DNA from: Polyangia bacterium
Lineage (GTDB): Bacteria; Myxococcota_A; Polyangia; Fen-1088
DNA length: 64,000 nt
NCBI GenBank assembly: GCA_036268875.1
Contig: DATATI010000021.1
Coordinates: 62,001-126,000 of the forward strand
Direction of reading: 5' to 3'
The position numbers and the translations under genes are program-made. The notes beneath the pieces are model-generated. The model was not told where the DNA came from. It ran no database searches and worked only from the letters and a program-made list of their open reading frames with translations. Position 1 is the stretch's first letter, and every line of letters begins with the position of its first letter. Positions 8,482 to 17,645 of the stretch are shown in pieces.

Positions 8482-8603
8482 GCGGGACGGGAAAGGATAT
8501 ACGACCTTTCATGACTCGGCTTGTTGGAATCGAGGGCCTTCCGGGGCGCGGCCTCTCCGTTGACACCGGCGGAAACCGCACGTTACTTTGCGCCGCGCGT
8601 CCG

Positions 8604-9314
8604 ATGAAGAACCGCCGGGCTTTGTACGCCGCCTCGCGAAGCGTCCCGGCCGTCGTCCTGGCGGCGACGATTCTTGCCGGCGTCAGTCCAGCGGCCCAGG
8701 CCGCCACCGTCAAAGGCGTGGTGCGCCTGCCGGAAGGCGCGCGCAGCACGCGGCTGTTCCAGGGCTACTGGCGCGTCGAGAACGGCAACGTCCCCATTCA
8801 ATCGGGCGGCGGCGCCAAGGCCGAGACGGCCGTGGTCCTGTTCGGCGTCAACGGCACCCACCCACCCGCCGCCCGCACCGTCACCGTCGAGATCGGCGGC
8901 CTGGACGCCCGCCCGCGCCTGGTCGTCGTCGGCCCGGGATCGGTGCTTGAATTGAAGAACACCGGCAAGGTCACGCACGAGTTCTCCACACCCGAACAGC
9001 CTTCGGTGATGCCCATCGAACGCCTGTCGCCGGGGGGAATTCGCCGCCAGATCTTCAGCGCCATCGGCGGATACATGGTCCAGTGCGCCGAGTATCCGCA
9101 CATCACCATCTCCGTGCTGGTGGTGGATTCGCCGTATTTTTCGACGCTGGATGAAAAGGGAAACTTTTCCATCGGCGGCGTCCCCGACGGCAAGGTGACG
9201 TTGAAGGTGTGGACCCGCGGCCGCTGGGCGCACGAGCAGGAGATCGAGACCGCCAAGAGCGACGACCTGACCGTCAGGGTCCCCGACCCGAACGAGAAGG
9301 AATCGGGGGAGTAA
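8604..9314 (+). CDS. Secreted cupredoxin-like protein with a regulatory-like C-terminal domain
   Basis: This 236-residue protein has a Sec signal peptide (residues 1-33, AAQA cleavage). A plastocyanin-like fold spans about residues 75-175: H125 in TGKVTHEFSTPEQ, then C161 and H166 in YMVQCAEYPHITI. The axial Met of classical type 1 copper sites is not seen after H166. Residues 180-230 resemble a carboxypeptidase-regulatory-like beta domain (GNFSIGGVPDGKVTLKVW). It resembles the 34969-35889 protein in overall design. Only 4 bp separate it from the downstream membrane sensor, so the two are co-transcribed and likely work together in the periplasm. Confidence 0.8.
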   Translation: MKNRRALYAASRSVPAVVLAATILAGVSPAAQAATVKGVVRLPEGARSTRLFQGYWRVENGNVPIQSGGGAKAETAVVLFGVNGTHPPAARTVTVEIGGLDARPRLVVVGPGSVLELKNTGKVTHEFSTPEQPSVMPIERLSPGGIRRQIFSAIGGYMVQCAEYPHITISVLVVDSPYFSTLDEKGNFSIGGVPDGKVTLKVWTRGRWAHEQEIETAKSDDLTVRVPDPNEKESGE

Positions 9315-9318
9315 GTCG

Positions 9319-11052
9319 ATGTTCTTGTCGAAGATCTGGTTCATCTTGATCGCCCTTCTGGCCGGCGTGGCGGTGACCATTGCCCTGGTGGCGCCGCGCC
9401 CGGTGGTGCAAAAGCTGGCGGCGCTGGAAGGCCAGCGCCTGGATCGCGCGCAGTACGCCGCCGAGCAGATGTTGAAGGTCGACGCCCACAAATGGATCGA
9501 CCGGGTGTCGAAGATGGGCCGAGACGCCATCATCGCCGAAGCGCTGGACGCCGCCTCGCGCGGGTCGGGCGAGTACATGGTGCTGCACCGGACAGTGTCC
9601 GATCGCTTCAAGGCATTGATCCCCGATCCCGTCGGCGGCGGGATCGAGACGCTGGTGGCCGTCGACAACAAGGGCCGTGTGGTGGCCCGTATGGGTGACA
9701 AGGACAAAGAGTACGGCGACTACGTCGGCGGCGCCGAGGTGGTGGCGGACGCCTTGCGCGGGTATCTTTCGGACGACGTGTGGGGCGCGGGCGGCAAGCT
9801 GCGCCGGGTGGCCGCGGCGCCGGTCCTGTCGAAAAGCCGCGACCGCATCGTCGGCGCGATCTACGTCGGCGCCGAGACCGGCGCGGCCCTGGCCGATCGC
9901 TTGAAGAAGAACCTGGACGTCGACGTGGCGCTGCTTCTGCGCGGCAAGGTCATCGCGGCGACAAACTGGGCCAGCGACCTCGGCATGCTGCCCGATCTTG
10001 TGGCCGCCCACGCCAAAGAGGTGCACGAGGTCAAGCGCACCCCGGCGCTGCCGCTGACCGTCGGTCAAGACAAAGTGCTGGCGGTGGCCGCGCCTTTCGC
10101 TGGGCAAGCAGGACAGCAGCAGGCGTATTACGTGCTGATGGGGAAACAGCCGGCCAACTCGGATCTGGGCGCGCTTTTGTCCAACACCAGCTCGGATGAC
10201 TTGAAGTGGGGCCAGTTCCCCTGGGTGGCGCTCATCGCCGGGTTGCTGGTGGTGATCGGGGTCGGACTTTTCTTGCAGAGTTACGAAGTGGAAAAGCCGC
10301 TGCGCACGTTGCGCCGCGATCTGCAGCAACTGGGACGAGGCGACATCTTCAAGATTCAGGATGGACATTACGGCGGACGCTTTGGCGGTCTGGCCCGTGA
10401 CATGAATGCGGTGATCGAACGCTTCACGCACGCGCCCGGCCCGCAATCGGAGATCGCCGGCAAGGATCTGAACGCCATCCTGGATTCCGCGCGGCCAAGC
10501 CAGGCGTTCGATCTGCCGAGCGCGGGCTCCAGCTTTGGCGGCAGCACGCCGCCACCCGCCTTCGCGCCACCGCCGGCCAGCACGTTTGTCCCGCCCCCGC
10601 CGCCGTCGTTCGCGCCGCCTCCGACGCCGTCGTTCGCCCAGCCGACACCGTTCTCGGCCGCGGCGGTGCAAGGCGCCACCGGCGGCCTCGGCCGAAAAAA
10701 TCCGTTCGGCAGCTCCCCGGGTGGCGGCAGCTACAGCGACGGCGGCCATTACTCACCGGAGCCGATGTCGATGGGCCGCAGCCTGACCGAGGACGACGCC
10801 GACGAGACCCGGGTGGTCCCCGGTGACGCGGCCGAGGAAGAAGGCCACTTCCGCATGGTCTACGAAGACTTCCTGACCGCCAAGCGACAGTGCGGCGAAT
10901 CGCTGGCCGGCCTCACCGTCGACAAGTTCATGGTCAAGCTGCGCGAGAACAAGGCCACCCTGATGTCCAAGCACCAGTGCCGCACGGTGCGCTTTTCGGT
11001 CTACGTCAAGGACGGCAAGGCAGCGCTGAAGGCCACGCCGGTTCGCGACTGA
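9319..11052 (+). CDS. Membrane sensor protein with HAMP-like linker and MXAN_5187-type C-terminal domain
   Basis: This 577-residue protein has a membrane helix at residues 5-25, a periplasmic Cache-like region to about 295, a second membrane helix near 300-318 (WVALIAGLLVVIGVGLFL) and a HAMP-like segment (LRTLRRDLQQLGRGD). A low-complexity Pro/Ala/Phe linker spans about 400-450, and a C-terminal domain (FRMVYEDFLTAKRQCGE to VYVKDGKAALKATPVRD) matches my recollection of the MXAN_5187 C-terminal family of myxobacteria. GGGGGAG precedes the ATG. No kinase or cyclase output domain is present, so signal output is unknown. Position suggests it senses the state of the upstream cupredoxin-like protein. 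Confidence 0.75.
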   Translation: MFLSKIWFILIALLAGVAVTIALVAPRPVVQKLAALEGQRLDRAQYAAEQMLKVDAHKWIDRVSKMGRDAIIAEALDAASRGSGEYMVLHRTVSDRFKALIPDPVGGGIETLVAVDNKGRVVARMGDKDKEYGDYVGGAEVVADALRGYLSDDVWGAGGKLRRVAAAPVLSKSRDRIVGAIYVGAETGAALADRLKKNLDVDVALLLRGKVIAATNWASDLGMLPDLVAAHAKEVHEVKRTPALPLTVGQDKVLAVAAPFAGQAGQQQAYYVLMGKQPANSDLGALLSNTSSDDLKWGQFPWVALIAGLLVVIGVGLFLQSYEVEKPLRTLRRDLQQLGRGDIFKIQDGHYGGRFGGLARDMNAVIERFTHAPGPQSEIAGKDLNAILDSARPSQAFDLPSAGSSFGGSTPPPAFAPPPASTFVPPPPPSFAPPPTPSFAQPTPFSAAAVQGATGGLGRKNPFGSSPGGGSYSDGGHYSPEPMSMGRSLTEDDADETRVVPGDAAEEEGHFRMVYEDFLTAKRQCGESLAGLTVDKFMVKLRENKATLMSKHQCRTVRFSVYVKDGKAALKATPVRD

Positions 11053-11061
11053 GGGATGCCG

Positions 11062-11886
11062 TCAGCGGGCGAGCAGCCCGCTGCAGAAGGCGACACCGGC
11101 GGCCAGCACGGCACATAAGACGAAGTACCCGAAAGCCACCTGCCTCCGCGCCGAGACCGGCACTTCGTCGACCTCGACCGGTGTACGGTTCCAGGCGTGC
11201 GTCAACGCCATCAGGCCGATGATCAAAAGCTGCGGTGCTTTGGTGAAGGCGAACAGCCCCGCGAAGATCACCAAACCGATTATCCAGGCTCGCCGCGCGA
11301 ACACCCGGGTGATGCGCCCTCCGTCGAGAAACCCGAGCGGCGTCAGGTTGAACAGATTCAAAAAGAACCCGGCGTAGGCGATCGACAGGAACAAGCGCTG
11401 GTGGGTCATCAGGTATACCGCCGCCGCTCCCACCGACGCCGCCCCACCCCACAGCGGCCCGGCGATGGCGATGCGCGCCTCGACCAACGGCGAGCGCGGC
11501 TGCCCGCGCATCGCGATCAGCGCGCCAAAAAACGGAATGAACACCGGGTAGCCCGATGACAGACCCGCGCGTTTGATCTCCACCCCGTGGCCGATCTCGT
11601 GGATGAGGATCAGCACCACGAAGCCCACGGCAAAACGCCAACCGCCGCGCCGGGCTTCGAAGGCGATCATCACCGCCATCGATCCCATGGTCAGCAAGAG
11701 CTTGCCGAACTTCAGCGCCTGAAGCCCAACCAGCAGCAGCTTGGCCTTGGCCAGGATCGCCAGCAGCGCGCCGCCGACGGCCACGCCCGCGCTGCGCCGT
11801 TGCTTGGGCGGCGGCGCTGAAGGCGGCGGTTCAGGCGGCCGGTCGGACACTTCCGACGACAGCGACGAAAAAGACGATGCGCTCAC
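11062..11886 (-). CDS. Site-2 protease (M50) family membrane metallopeptidase
   Basis: This 274-residue multi-helix protein has the zinc motif HEIGH (H96, E97, H100) within a membrane helix and the third-ligand motif in NLTPLGFLDGG (D188). This matches intramembrane peptidase M50 without a PDZ domain. The start is GTG at 11886 with GAGGG 5 bases upstream. The N-terminus is a Pro-rich cytoplasmic tail (residues 15-30). It converges with the sensor gene (9 bp gap). The substrate is unknown; M50 enzymes often cleave anti-sigma factors. Confidence 0.85.
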   Translation of the reverse strand: MSASSFSSLSSEVSDRPPEPPPSAPPPKQRRSAGVAVGGALLAILAKAKLLLVGLQALKFGKLLLTMGSMAVMIAFEARRGGWRFAVGFVVLILIHEIGHGVEIKRAGLSSGYPVFIPFFGALIAMRGQPRSPLVEARIAIAGPLWGGAASVGAAAVYLMTHQRLFLSIAYAGFFLNLFNLTPLGFLDGGRITRVFARRAWIIGLVIFAGLFAFTKAPQLLIIGLMALTHAWNRTPVEVDEVPVSARRQVAFGYFVLCAVLAAGVAFCSGLLAR

Positions 11887-11964
11887 GATCCCTCAAAGGT
11901 AGCACGCGCCGCGACCGGAGGACCCGGTGGCGCCCAAACGACCGGTCGCGGTCGTCGCTGGTGA

Positions 11965-14379
11965 CTATTGATCCAGCAGCAGCTTGTCGGCGCTGGTCTC
12001 GGCGCCGGCGACGGCGGCTTGTTCGGTCGGCGCGCTGTTCAGCAGGAACACCTCGTCCAAGGTGTTGGTCTCTTGCCCGGGCGCGGGCAGAAGGCCGGAC
12101 GCCTTGTCGATGCGCTGGATGACCACGCCGGGGGGCTGGGCAAAGTCGCGCGTCGGGCGGCCGACCAGCGCCTTCGTCATGAAGTCCAGCCAGATCGGCA
12201 GCGCGCTGCGGGCGCCGGCCTCACCGCGGCCCAGGCTCTGTCCGTCGTCGAAGCCCACCCACACCGCGGCCAGCAGATCGGGCGTGAAGCCGACGAACCA
12301 GGCGTCGCGCTGGCCGTTCGACGTGCCGGTCTTGCCGGCAGCCGGGCGGCGCAGCTTGCCAGCGGCGGCGCGCGCGGTGCCCTCGTCGATCACGCTGCGC
12401 AACAGCGACACCATGATGTACGCGACCTCCGGCTTGATGGCCGGCTGCGCCGGCGTCACCCCGATCGCCTGCCCAGCCACGGTGCGTACCAGCGAGGTGT
12501 CGCCGCGCTGACCGCCGCTGGGAAACGTCGCGTACGCGTTGGCCAGCTCCAGCGGCGTCACCGTCATCGCGCCCAGCGCCATCGCCAGCCCCAGATCCTC
12601 CGGCATCGGCGAGGTGATGCCGGCGGCCGCGGCCAGCGTGCGCACGCTGGGGATCCCCACCTCGGACAGCACTTTGATCGCCACCGTGTTGATGGACTGG
12701 GCCAGCGCCGTGCGCACGCGAATCGGGCCGCGGAATTCTTCCTTCTCGTAATTCTGCGGCTTCCACAGGTCATAGACCTCGGGCGAATCGTTGACCAGCG
12801 TGGCCGCGGTGACCTTGCCTTGATCGATGGCGCTGGCGTACACGAACGGCTTGAAGGCCGACCCGGGTTGCCGGTGCGCCGCCTGCGAGCGATCAAAGCC
12901 GCCCGGGTGATAGTCGTATCCACCCACCAGGGCCAGGATCTGCCGCGTCTGCGGATCCAGCACCACCATCGCCGCCTGCGGTCCCAGCTCCAGCGCCAGC
13001 GCTTGCGGCGCGCCCTCGGCGTGCGGGCGTTCGTCGGCAGCGCGCACGCGCACGACGTCGCCGGCGACGAACCGGTCAGCAAGCGGCTTCGGCCCCTTGC
13101 TGTAGCGGGGCTCCAGCGACAGATCGACCACCCCCTCGGCGGCGCCCACCTGCAAGAACAGCTTGCCCGATTTTCCCGCCGCGGCGGCCCTCTCGACACG
13201 GGTGACGACACCTTCGACGATGGTGCCGTCCTTCAGCGCGCCGGGGTGCGCCTTGGTCAACTCGGCCAGATGTTTTTCCAGGGCCTTGCCGGCCAGATGC
13301 GCTGAACGCCCGCGATAGCCTTGGCGCGCGTCGAGATCTTCCAGGCCGCGCTCCAACGACTGGCGGGCGATCTCTTGCAGATGCGCGTCCAGCGTGGTCT
13401 CGATGGTGGCGCCGGCCTCACCGGTGCCGCCGCGGTCAGAGAGGAAACGCGCGACGGTGTCGACGGCTTCGCTGGCCAGGCCGCGCGCGGCGGATGGCTC
13501 CCGCGCCAGACGGATCGGCTCCGCCGCCAGCTTCTCGCCGGTGGCGCGATCGAGGAAACCGTTCTCCACCATCCGCCCGAGCACGTAACGCTGGCGCGTC
13601 TTCGCCGCCTCCGGGTGCTTGCGCGGCGACAGACGTTCGGGGCTTTGCGGCAAGCCGGCCAGCAGCGCGGCCTCGGCGGTGTCGATGTCGCGCACCGACT
13701 TGCCGAAGAAATATCGCGCCGCCTCTTCGCAGCCGTAACGGCCGTGGCCGTAATAGATCTGGTTCAAGTACAGCGTCAGCACCTCTTCCTTCGACAGCTT
13801 CTGCGACAGCTGGCGGGCCAGGATGATCTCCTGCACCTTGCGCCGCATGGTTCGCTCCGGCGACAACAGGAAGGTCTTGACCACCTGCTGGGTGATGGTC
13901 GATCCGCCCTGGGCGGTGCGGCCGCGCAGGACATTCTCGATGAACGCGCGCAGCATGCCGCGATAGTTGAGGCCGGCGTGCTGGAAAAATTCGGCGTCTT
14001 CCGCCGACACCACGGCGTTGATCAACACCTTGGGGATCGCCGAAAACGGGACCAGCGTGCGCTTCTCCGCGCCCAGCTCACCGACGGGGACGCCGTCGCG
14101 ATCGACGATGCGCGTGACCTGCTTGGGGTGATAATCGGACAGCGCCTTCAGGGTGGGCAACCGCGGATCGCTGCCATAATAAGAGAACATCCCCACCAGC
14201 GCGGCGGCGCCGACAAAGCCGGCGGCCAAGGCGATCATCAGGAGGTAGCGCGCGATGGTCTTTACCCCACCGCCCCGCCCACCGCGCCCGGCGCGGGCTT
14301 TTTTTCCGGTCGCCGCCCGCTGGCGGCCGCCGGCGGCGCGACGCGGGTCGCGGTCTTGCAAAGAGGGACCCGCGCTCAT
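11965..14379 (-). CDS. Class A penicillin-binding protein (PBP1A type)
   Basis: This 804-residue bifunctional cell-wall synthase has a basic cytoplasmic tail and a membrane helix (residues 41-63). The GT51 transglycosylase domain spans about 85-270 with catalytic E127 (SAEDAEFF) and QGGSTITQQ. An inserted OB-like segment spans about 385-465, and the transpeptidase domain carries S507-xx-K510 (GSAFK), S562-x-N564 (SIN) and KTGTS at 683-687. It polymerises and crosslinks peptidoglycan at the inner membrane. It is divergent from the small His/Cys protein and zinc importer genes. The name mrcA/ponA is plausible but not assigned. Confidence 0.95.
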   Translation of the reverse strand: MSAGPSLQDRDPRRAAGGRQRAATGKKARAGRGGRGGGVKTIARYLLMIALAAGFVGAAALVGMFSYYGSDPRLPTLKALSDYHPKQVTRIVDRDGVPVGELGAEKRTLVPFSAIPKVLINAVVSAEDAEFFQHAGLNYRGMLRAFIENVLRGRTAQGGSTITQQVVKTFLLSPERTMRRKVQEIILARQLSQKLSKEEVLTLYLNQIYYGHGRYGCEEAARYFFGKSVRDIDTAEAALLAGLPQSPERLSPRKHPEAAKTRQRYVLGRMVENGFLDRATGEKLAAEPIRLAREPSAARGLASEAVDTVARFLSDRGGTGEAGATIETTLDAHLQEIARQSLERGLEDLDARQGYRGRSAHLAGKALEKHLAELTKAHPGALKDGTIVEGVVTRVERAAAAGKSGKLFLQVGAAEGVVDLSLEPRYSKGPKPLADRFVAGDVVRVRAADERPHAEGAPQALALELGPQAAMVVLDPQTRQILALVGGYDYHPGGFDRSQAAHRQPGSAFKPFVYASAIDQGKVTAATLVNDSPEVYDLWKPQNYEKEEFRGPIRVRTALAQSINTVAIKVLSEVGIPSVRTLAAAAGITSPMPEDLGLAMALGAMTVTPLELANAYATFPSGGQRGDTSLVRTVAGQAIGVTPAQPAIKPEVAYIMVSLLRSVIDEGTARAAAGKLRRPAAGKTGTSNGQRDAWFVGFTPDLLAAVWVGFDDGQSLGRGEAGARSALPIWLDFMTKALVGRPTRDFAQPPGVVIQRIDKASGLLPAPGQETNTLDEVFLLNSAPTEQAAVAGAETSADKLLLDQ

Positions 14380-14486
14380 TGTCGAATCAGTCTATCCCGA
14401 GCGGCGTCTCATTCAAGAAAGCGCCGACGGCCCCGTCTTTGTGAGGCGCGGCGCGCGATGCTATGGTTTTGCGGTTGCCAAGGCGA

Positions 14487-14891
14487 ATGAACATGGTCGG
14501 TGTGCTGACCACCGCAGTCCTGCTGGCCGGTCAGCTCTCGACGCTGCTGCACGTCCTGGTGGTCGAACACCAGCGCTGCCCCGAACACGGCGAGCTGGTG
14601 CATGCGCCGGTCCGTCGCTCGCCGCCGCACCCGTGGGCGGCGCTGGCCCTGGCGGGCGGCGGGGATCGTCCGACGGTGGTCGCGCCCGCAGACGCCGCCG
14701 TGGAAGATTCCACCGACGATCACTGTCTATCACTGGCCCATCGGCGCGACGCGCTGGTGCTCGGAGGCGCCGCCCAGACGCCGGTCATTCTGCAAAACAC
14801 CGCCCGGGCGACGATCGTGCTGCCGGCGATGGCGCCCCTTTGCCGGCTGTGGATGCTGGCCCCGAAGACCTCGCCGCCTATCGCGGGATAA
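14487..14891 (+). CDS. Small His/Cys-containing secreted or membrane protein upstream of the zinc importer
   Basis: This 134-residue protein of no named family has a hydrophobic N-terminus (MVGVLTTAVLLAGQLSTLLH) followed by a potential metal-binding cluster HVLVVEHQRCPEHGELVH. It is then Pro/Ala-rich, with another Cys/His pair (DDHCLSLAHRRD) and a hydrophobic end (LAPKTSPPIAG). The start was placed at 14487, behind AAGGCG, so the hydrophobic segment begins near residue 4. It ends 62 bp before the metal-binding protein gene of the ABC importer in the same direction, so a role in zinc handling is an inference from position and His/Cys content. Confidence 0.6.
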   Translation: MNMVGVLTTAVLLAGQLSTLLHVLVVEHQRCPEHGELVHAPVRRSPPHPWAALALAGGGDRPTVVAPADAAVEDSTDDHCLSLAHRRDALVLGGAAQTPVILQNTARATIVLPAMAPLCRLWMLAPKTSPPIAG

Positions 14892-14953
14892 GTCGGCAGA
14901 GCGTTTTTCGGTTGGTCTTTCGTTCACGTCTGCTTTTGGCGGAGGTCGCACCC

Positions 14954-15913
14954 ATGCGCCGACGACGATTCTCGACAGTCTTGTTCGCTTCGATTCTTGG
15001 ATGGGCGGCGCTCGGTGCGCGCCCGCGTGACGCCGCCGCCGGCAAGCTGCGCGTGGTGGCCACCGTCGGCGATCTGGGCGCCCTCGCCCGCGAGGTGCTG
15101 GGCGATGCCGGCGACGTGGTGGTGCTGGCGAAGCCCACGCAGGATCCCCACTTCGTCGACGCGCGGCCCAATCTGGTGCTCGAGCTTAACCGCGCCGACG
15201 CCCTGGTGTCGATGGGACTCGACTATGAAGTGGGCTGGTTGCCGGTGCTGGTCAGGGGTTCGCGCAACGCTCGCATCCAGGTGGGCGGCCCCGGCAGCAT
15301 CGTGGCGTCGACGATGGTGCCGGTGCTGGAGGTGCCGCGCGAAAGGATCGACCGATCGATGGGCGACATCCACCCCGGCGGCAACCCGCACTTCACGATG
15401 GATCCGCGCAACGGGGCACGCGTGGCGCAAGGGCTGGCGGCGCGCTTCGCCGCGCTGGCCCCCGACGCCACCGCCAAGTTTCAACAGAACGCCGCCGCGT
15501 TCGTGCAGGCGCTGGGCGCGCGCGAGAAACAGTGGGAAGCTCTGCTCGGCGGCGCGCGCGGCACACCGGTGGTCACCTACCACAAAAGCTTCATCTACCT
15601 GACGTCGTGGCTGGGGCTGACCGAAGTCGGCTCCATCGAGCCCAAGCCCGGCATCCCGCCCAACGCCGCCCACGTCGCCGAACTGATCGGCGAGATGCGT
15701 GCCCGGGGCGTCAAGGTCATCTTGCAAGAACGCTGGTATCCGTCGTCCGTCGCCGAGAGCATCGCCAGCCAGACCGGCGCCAAGCTGGTGCTGATCGCCG
15801 GCATGACCGCCGACAACGGCCGCTACGCCGACCACATCGACGAGGTGGTGCGGGCCATCGCCGCCGTATTGCCGGCCAAGGCTGGCGCCACTGCGTCGGG
15901 GAACGCCCGATGA
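14954..15913 (+). CDS. znuA: Periplasmic metal-binding protein of an ABC importer (ZnuA type)
   Basis: This 319-residue protein has an N-terminal signal peptide (cleavage near AAAG, residue 29) and the cluster A-I solute-binding fold. Candidate metal ligands are H66 (DPHFVD), H145 (GNPHFTMDP), H210 (TYHKSF) and D287 (AGMTADNG). Three His and one Asp fit zinc better than manganese, where the third ligand is usually Glu. GGAGGT lies 7 bases before the ATG. Its stop overlaps the ATPase start (ATGA), so translation is coupled. The His-rich charged loop of enteric ZnuA is missing, so the metal is not certain. Confidence 0.88.
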   Translation: MRRRRFSTVLFASILGWAALGARPRDAAAGKLRVVATVGDLGALAREVLGDAGDVVVLAKPTQDPHFVDARPNLVLELNRADALVSMGLDYEVGWLPVLVRGSRNARIQVGGPGSIVASTMVPVLEVPRERIDRSMGDIHPGGNPHFTMDPRNGARVAQGLAARFAALAPDATAKFQQNAAAFVQALGAREKQWEALLGGARGTPVVTYHKSFIYLTSWLGLTEVGSIEPKPGIPPNAAHVAELIGEMRARGVKVILQERWYPSSVAESIASQTGAKLVLIAGMTADNGRYADHIDEVVRAIAAVLPAKAGATASGNAR

Positions 15914-16710
15914 GCGCCCCTGCCTCTGCGCCCGCGCCGGTGGCCGGTGCCCCAACCGCCGTTGCCCGCGCGCCCGGCAGTGCGCTTTTGACGGTGAAGG
16001 AACTCTCCGTCGGCTACGACGGCCAGGCCATTCTGCCGCCGATCAACGTCACCCTGCGCGCCGGCGAGCTGTGGGCGGTGATCGGTCCCAACGGCGCCGG
16101 CAAGTCGACGTTCCTGCGCACGGTGCTGGGATTGGAGACGCCGGTGGGCGGCGCGCTCGAACACGCCCCGTCGCTGCGGATGAGCTATGTCCCGCAACAC
16201 GGCGATCTGGATCCGATCTTCCCCATCTCGGTGCTGGACTTCGTTCTGATGGGCCGCCAGCGCTCTGGCAACGTCATCGGCCACTGGCGCAAGGCCGACC
16301 GCCACGCCGCCGCCGCCGCGCTGGCGGCCACCGACGCCGGCCCGCTGTCGCGGCAATACCTGCGCGATCTGTCGGGCGGCCAGCGCCAGCGCGTTCTCAT
16401 CGCCCGGGCCATCGCCAGCGAAGCGGATCTGTTTTTTCTCGACGAGCCGACGGCGGCGCTGGACATCCGGTCAGAGCAGCAGGTGCTTGAACTGATCACC
16501 CTTTTGCGCCGGCCGCGCAACGCCGCGGTGGTGATGGTGACCCACCTGGTGGAAGACGGCCTCGAACGCGCTGACCGCGCGCTGCTCTTGGATCGCGACC
16601 ACGCCGTGGCGCTGGCGGCCGAGCCAGAAACGCTGCGCGCGGCGCCCGCCTTTCAACATATCTACGGCCACGCCCGTTCGCGCGCCGAGATTGGAGCCGA
16701 CGCGCCATGA
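15910..16710 (+). CDS. znuC: ABC importer ATPase (ZnuC type)
   Basis: This 266-residue protein has Walker A GPNGAGKST, the signature LSGGQRQRVLIARA, Walker B LFFLDEPT and the H-loop VTHL. It powers metal import from the periplasm. The first about 25 residues are Ala/Pro-rich and precede the usual start of the fold, so the native start could be later, but ATGA overlap with znuA supports 15910. It overlaps the permease gene by 4 bp. Confidence 0.92.
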   Translation: MSAPASAPAPVAGAPTAVARAPGSALLTVKELSVGYDGQAILPPINVTLRAGELWAVIGPNGAGKSTFLRTVLGLETPVGGALEHAPSLRMSYVPQHGDLDPIFPISVLDFVLMGRQRSGNVIGHWRKADRHAAAAALAATDAGPLSRQYLRDLSGGQRQRVLIARAIASEADLFFLDEPTAALDIRSEQQVLELITLLRRPRNAAVVMVTHLVEDGLERADRALLLDRDHAVALAAEPETLRAAPAFQHIYGHARSRAEIGADAP

Positions 16711-17645
16711 ACGATTCGATCAACAGCTGGCAGGCGCTTTGGGCGAACCTGCCGATCTTTCAGGATGCCATCATCACCGGCGGCCTGGCCGGCGCGTTGC
16801 TGGGTTTCATCGGCGTGCACGTCGTGCTGCGCCGGATGGTCTTCGCGTCGTCGGCCATCGCGCAGGCGGCGGCGCTGGGCGTGGCGCTGTCGTTCTGGGT
16901 GCCGGCGGTGGTGGATCCGGTGCGCCACGCGGCCGTGCACCAGGCGGGGCCGGACGCGCACCTCATCTCGTCGCTGCTGTTCGAGCCGGTGGTGTGGGCC
17001 ATCGGCGCGTCGCTGCTGGCCACGCTGGTGTTCGTGGCCAACCCGGTGCGCCTGCACCTGACCCGCGAAAGCGTGCTGGGGTTCGTGTTTCTGGCCAGCG
17101 GCGCCGGCGCGGTGATCATCGGCGATCGCATCACGCAGGAAGCGCACGATCTGTCGGCCATCCTGTTCGGCAGCGCGGTGATGGTGCAGCCGGTCGACGT
17201 GGTGCTGGTGGGCGGCGCCGCCTTTTTTCTGCTGGGCGGGCATCTACTTCTTTTCCGCGCGCTGATCTTCGCCGGCTTTGATCCCAAGGGGGCGCGCGTG
17301 CAGGGCATGCCGGTGCGCGGATTGAACGGCTTTCTTTTTCTGTCGGTGGGTCTGGCGGTGGCGCTGTGCACCCGGGCGCTGGGCGCGCTGCCGGTGTTCG
17401 CCTTCAGCGTGTTGCCGGCGATGACCGCGCTGGTGCTGACGTCGCGCCTCGGTGCGGTGTTTGCCGTCGCCACGGCGGTGGGTGCGCTGTCGGGCGTGGC
17501 CGGGTACGGGATCTCCTTTCGCGCCGAGATGCCGGTGGGGGCCACGCAAAGCGCGCTGGCGGCGGCGCTGTTCGCCGCGGCGCTGGTCTATCGTCTGGTC
17601 GTGCGGCGGGTGACGGCCGCTCAGCGGCGCGCGCCGGCGGCGTGA
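16707..17645 (+). CDS. znuB: ABC-3 family metal importer permease (ZnuB type)
   Basis: This 312-residue membrane protein has 7-8 predicted helices and the ABC-3 permease pattern, including GFIGVHVVLRRMVFASSAIAQ near the N-terminus and GALPVFAFSVLPAMTAL near the C-terminus. It starts in an ATGA overlap with the ATPase, completing a three-gene importer. An inserted hydrophilic segment (VDPVRHAAVHQAGPDAH) contains three His residues. The last 25 bp overlap the convergent trmH-like gene. Confidence 0.9.
   Translation: MNDSINSWQALWANLPIFQDAIITGGLAGALLGFIGVHVVLRRMVFASSAIAQAAALGVALSFWVPAVVDPVRHAAVHQAGPDAHLISSLLFEPVVWAIGASLLATLVFVANPVRLHLTRESVLGFVFLASGAGAVIIGDRITQEAHDLSAILFGSAVMVQPVDVVLVGGAAFFLLGGHLLLFRALIFAGFDPKGARVQGMPVRGLNGFLFLSVGLAVALCTRALGALPVFAFSVLPAMTALVLTSRLGAVFAVATAVGALSGVAGYGISFRAEMPVGATQSALAAALFAAALVYRLVVRRVTAAQRRAPAA

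Noticed and set aside
8482-8603. Possible preQ1 riboswitch upstream of queF
   Set aside because: No short C-rich aptamer with an A-rich tail is visible, and the gap to the divergent gene is small.
10540-10680. Repetitive Pro/Ala/Phe codons resembling a tandem repeat
   Set aside because: It is a low-complexity linker in the sensor protein, not a DNA repeat element.
9274-10749. Minus-strand open frame of about 490 codons
   Set aside because: Antisense to the membrane sensor gene, which has clear domains and a ribosome-binding site.
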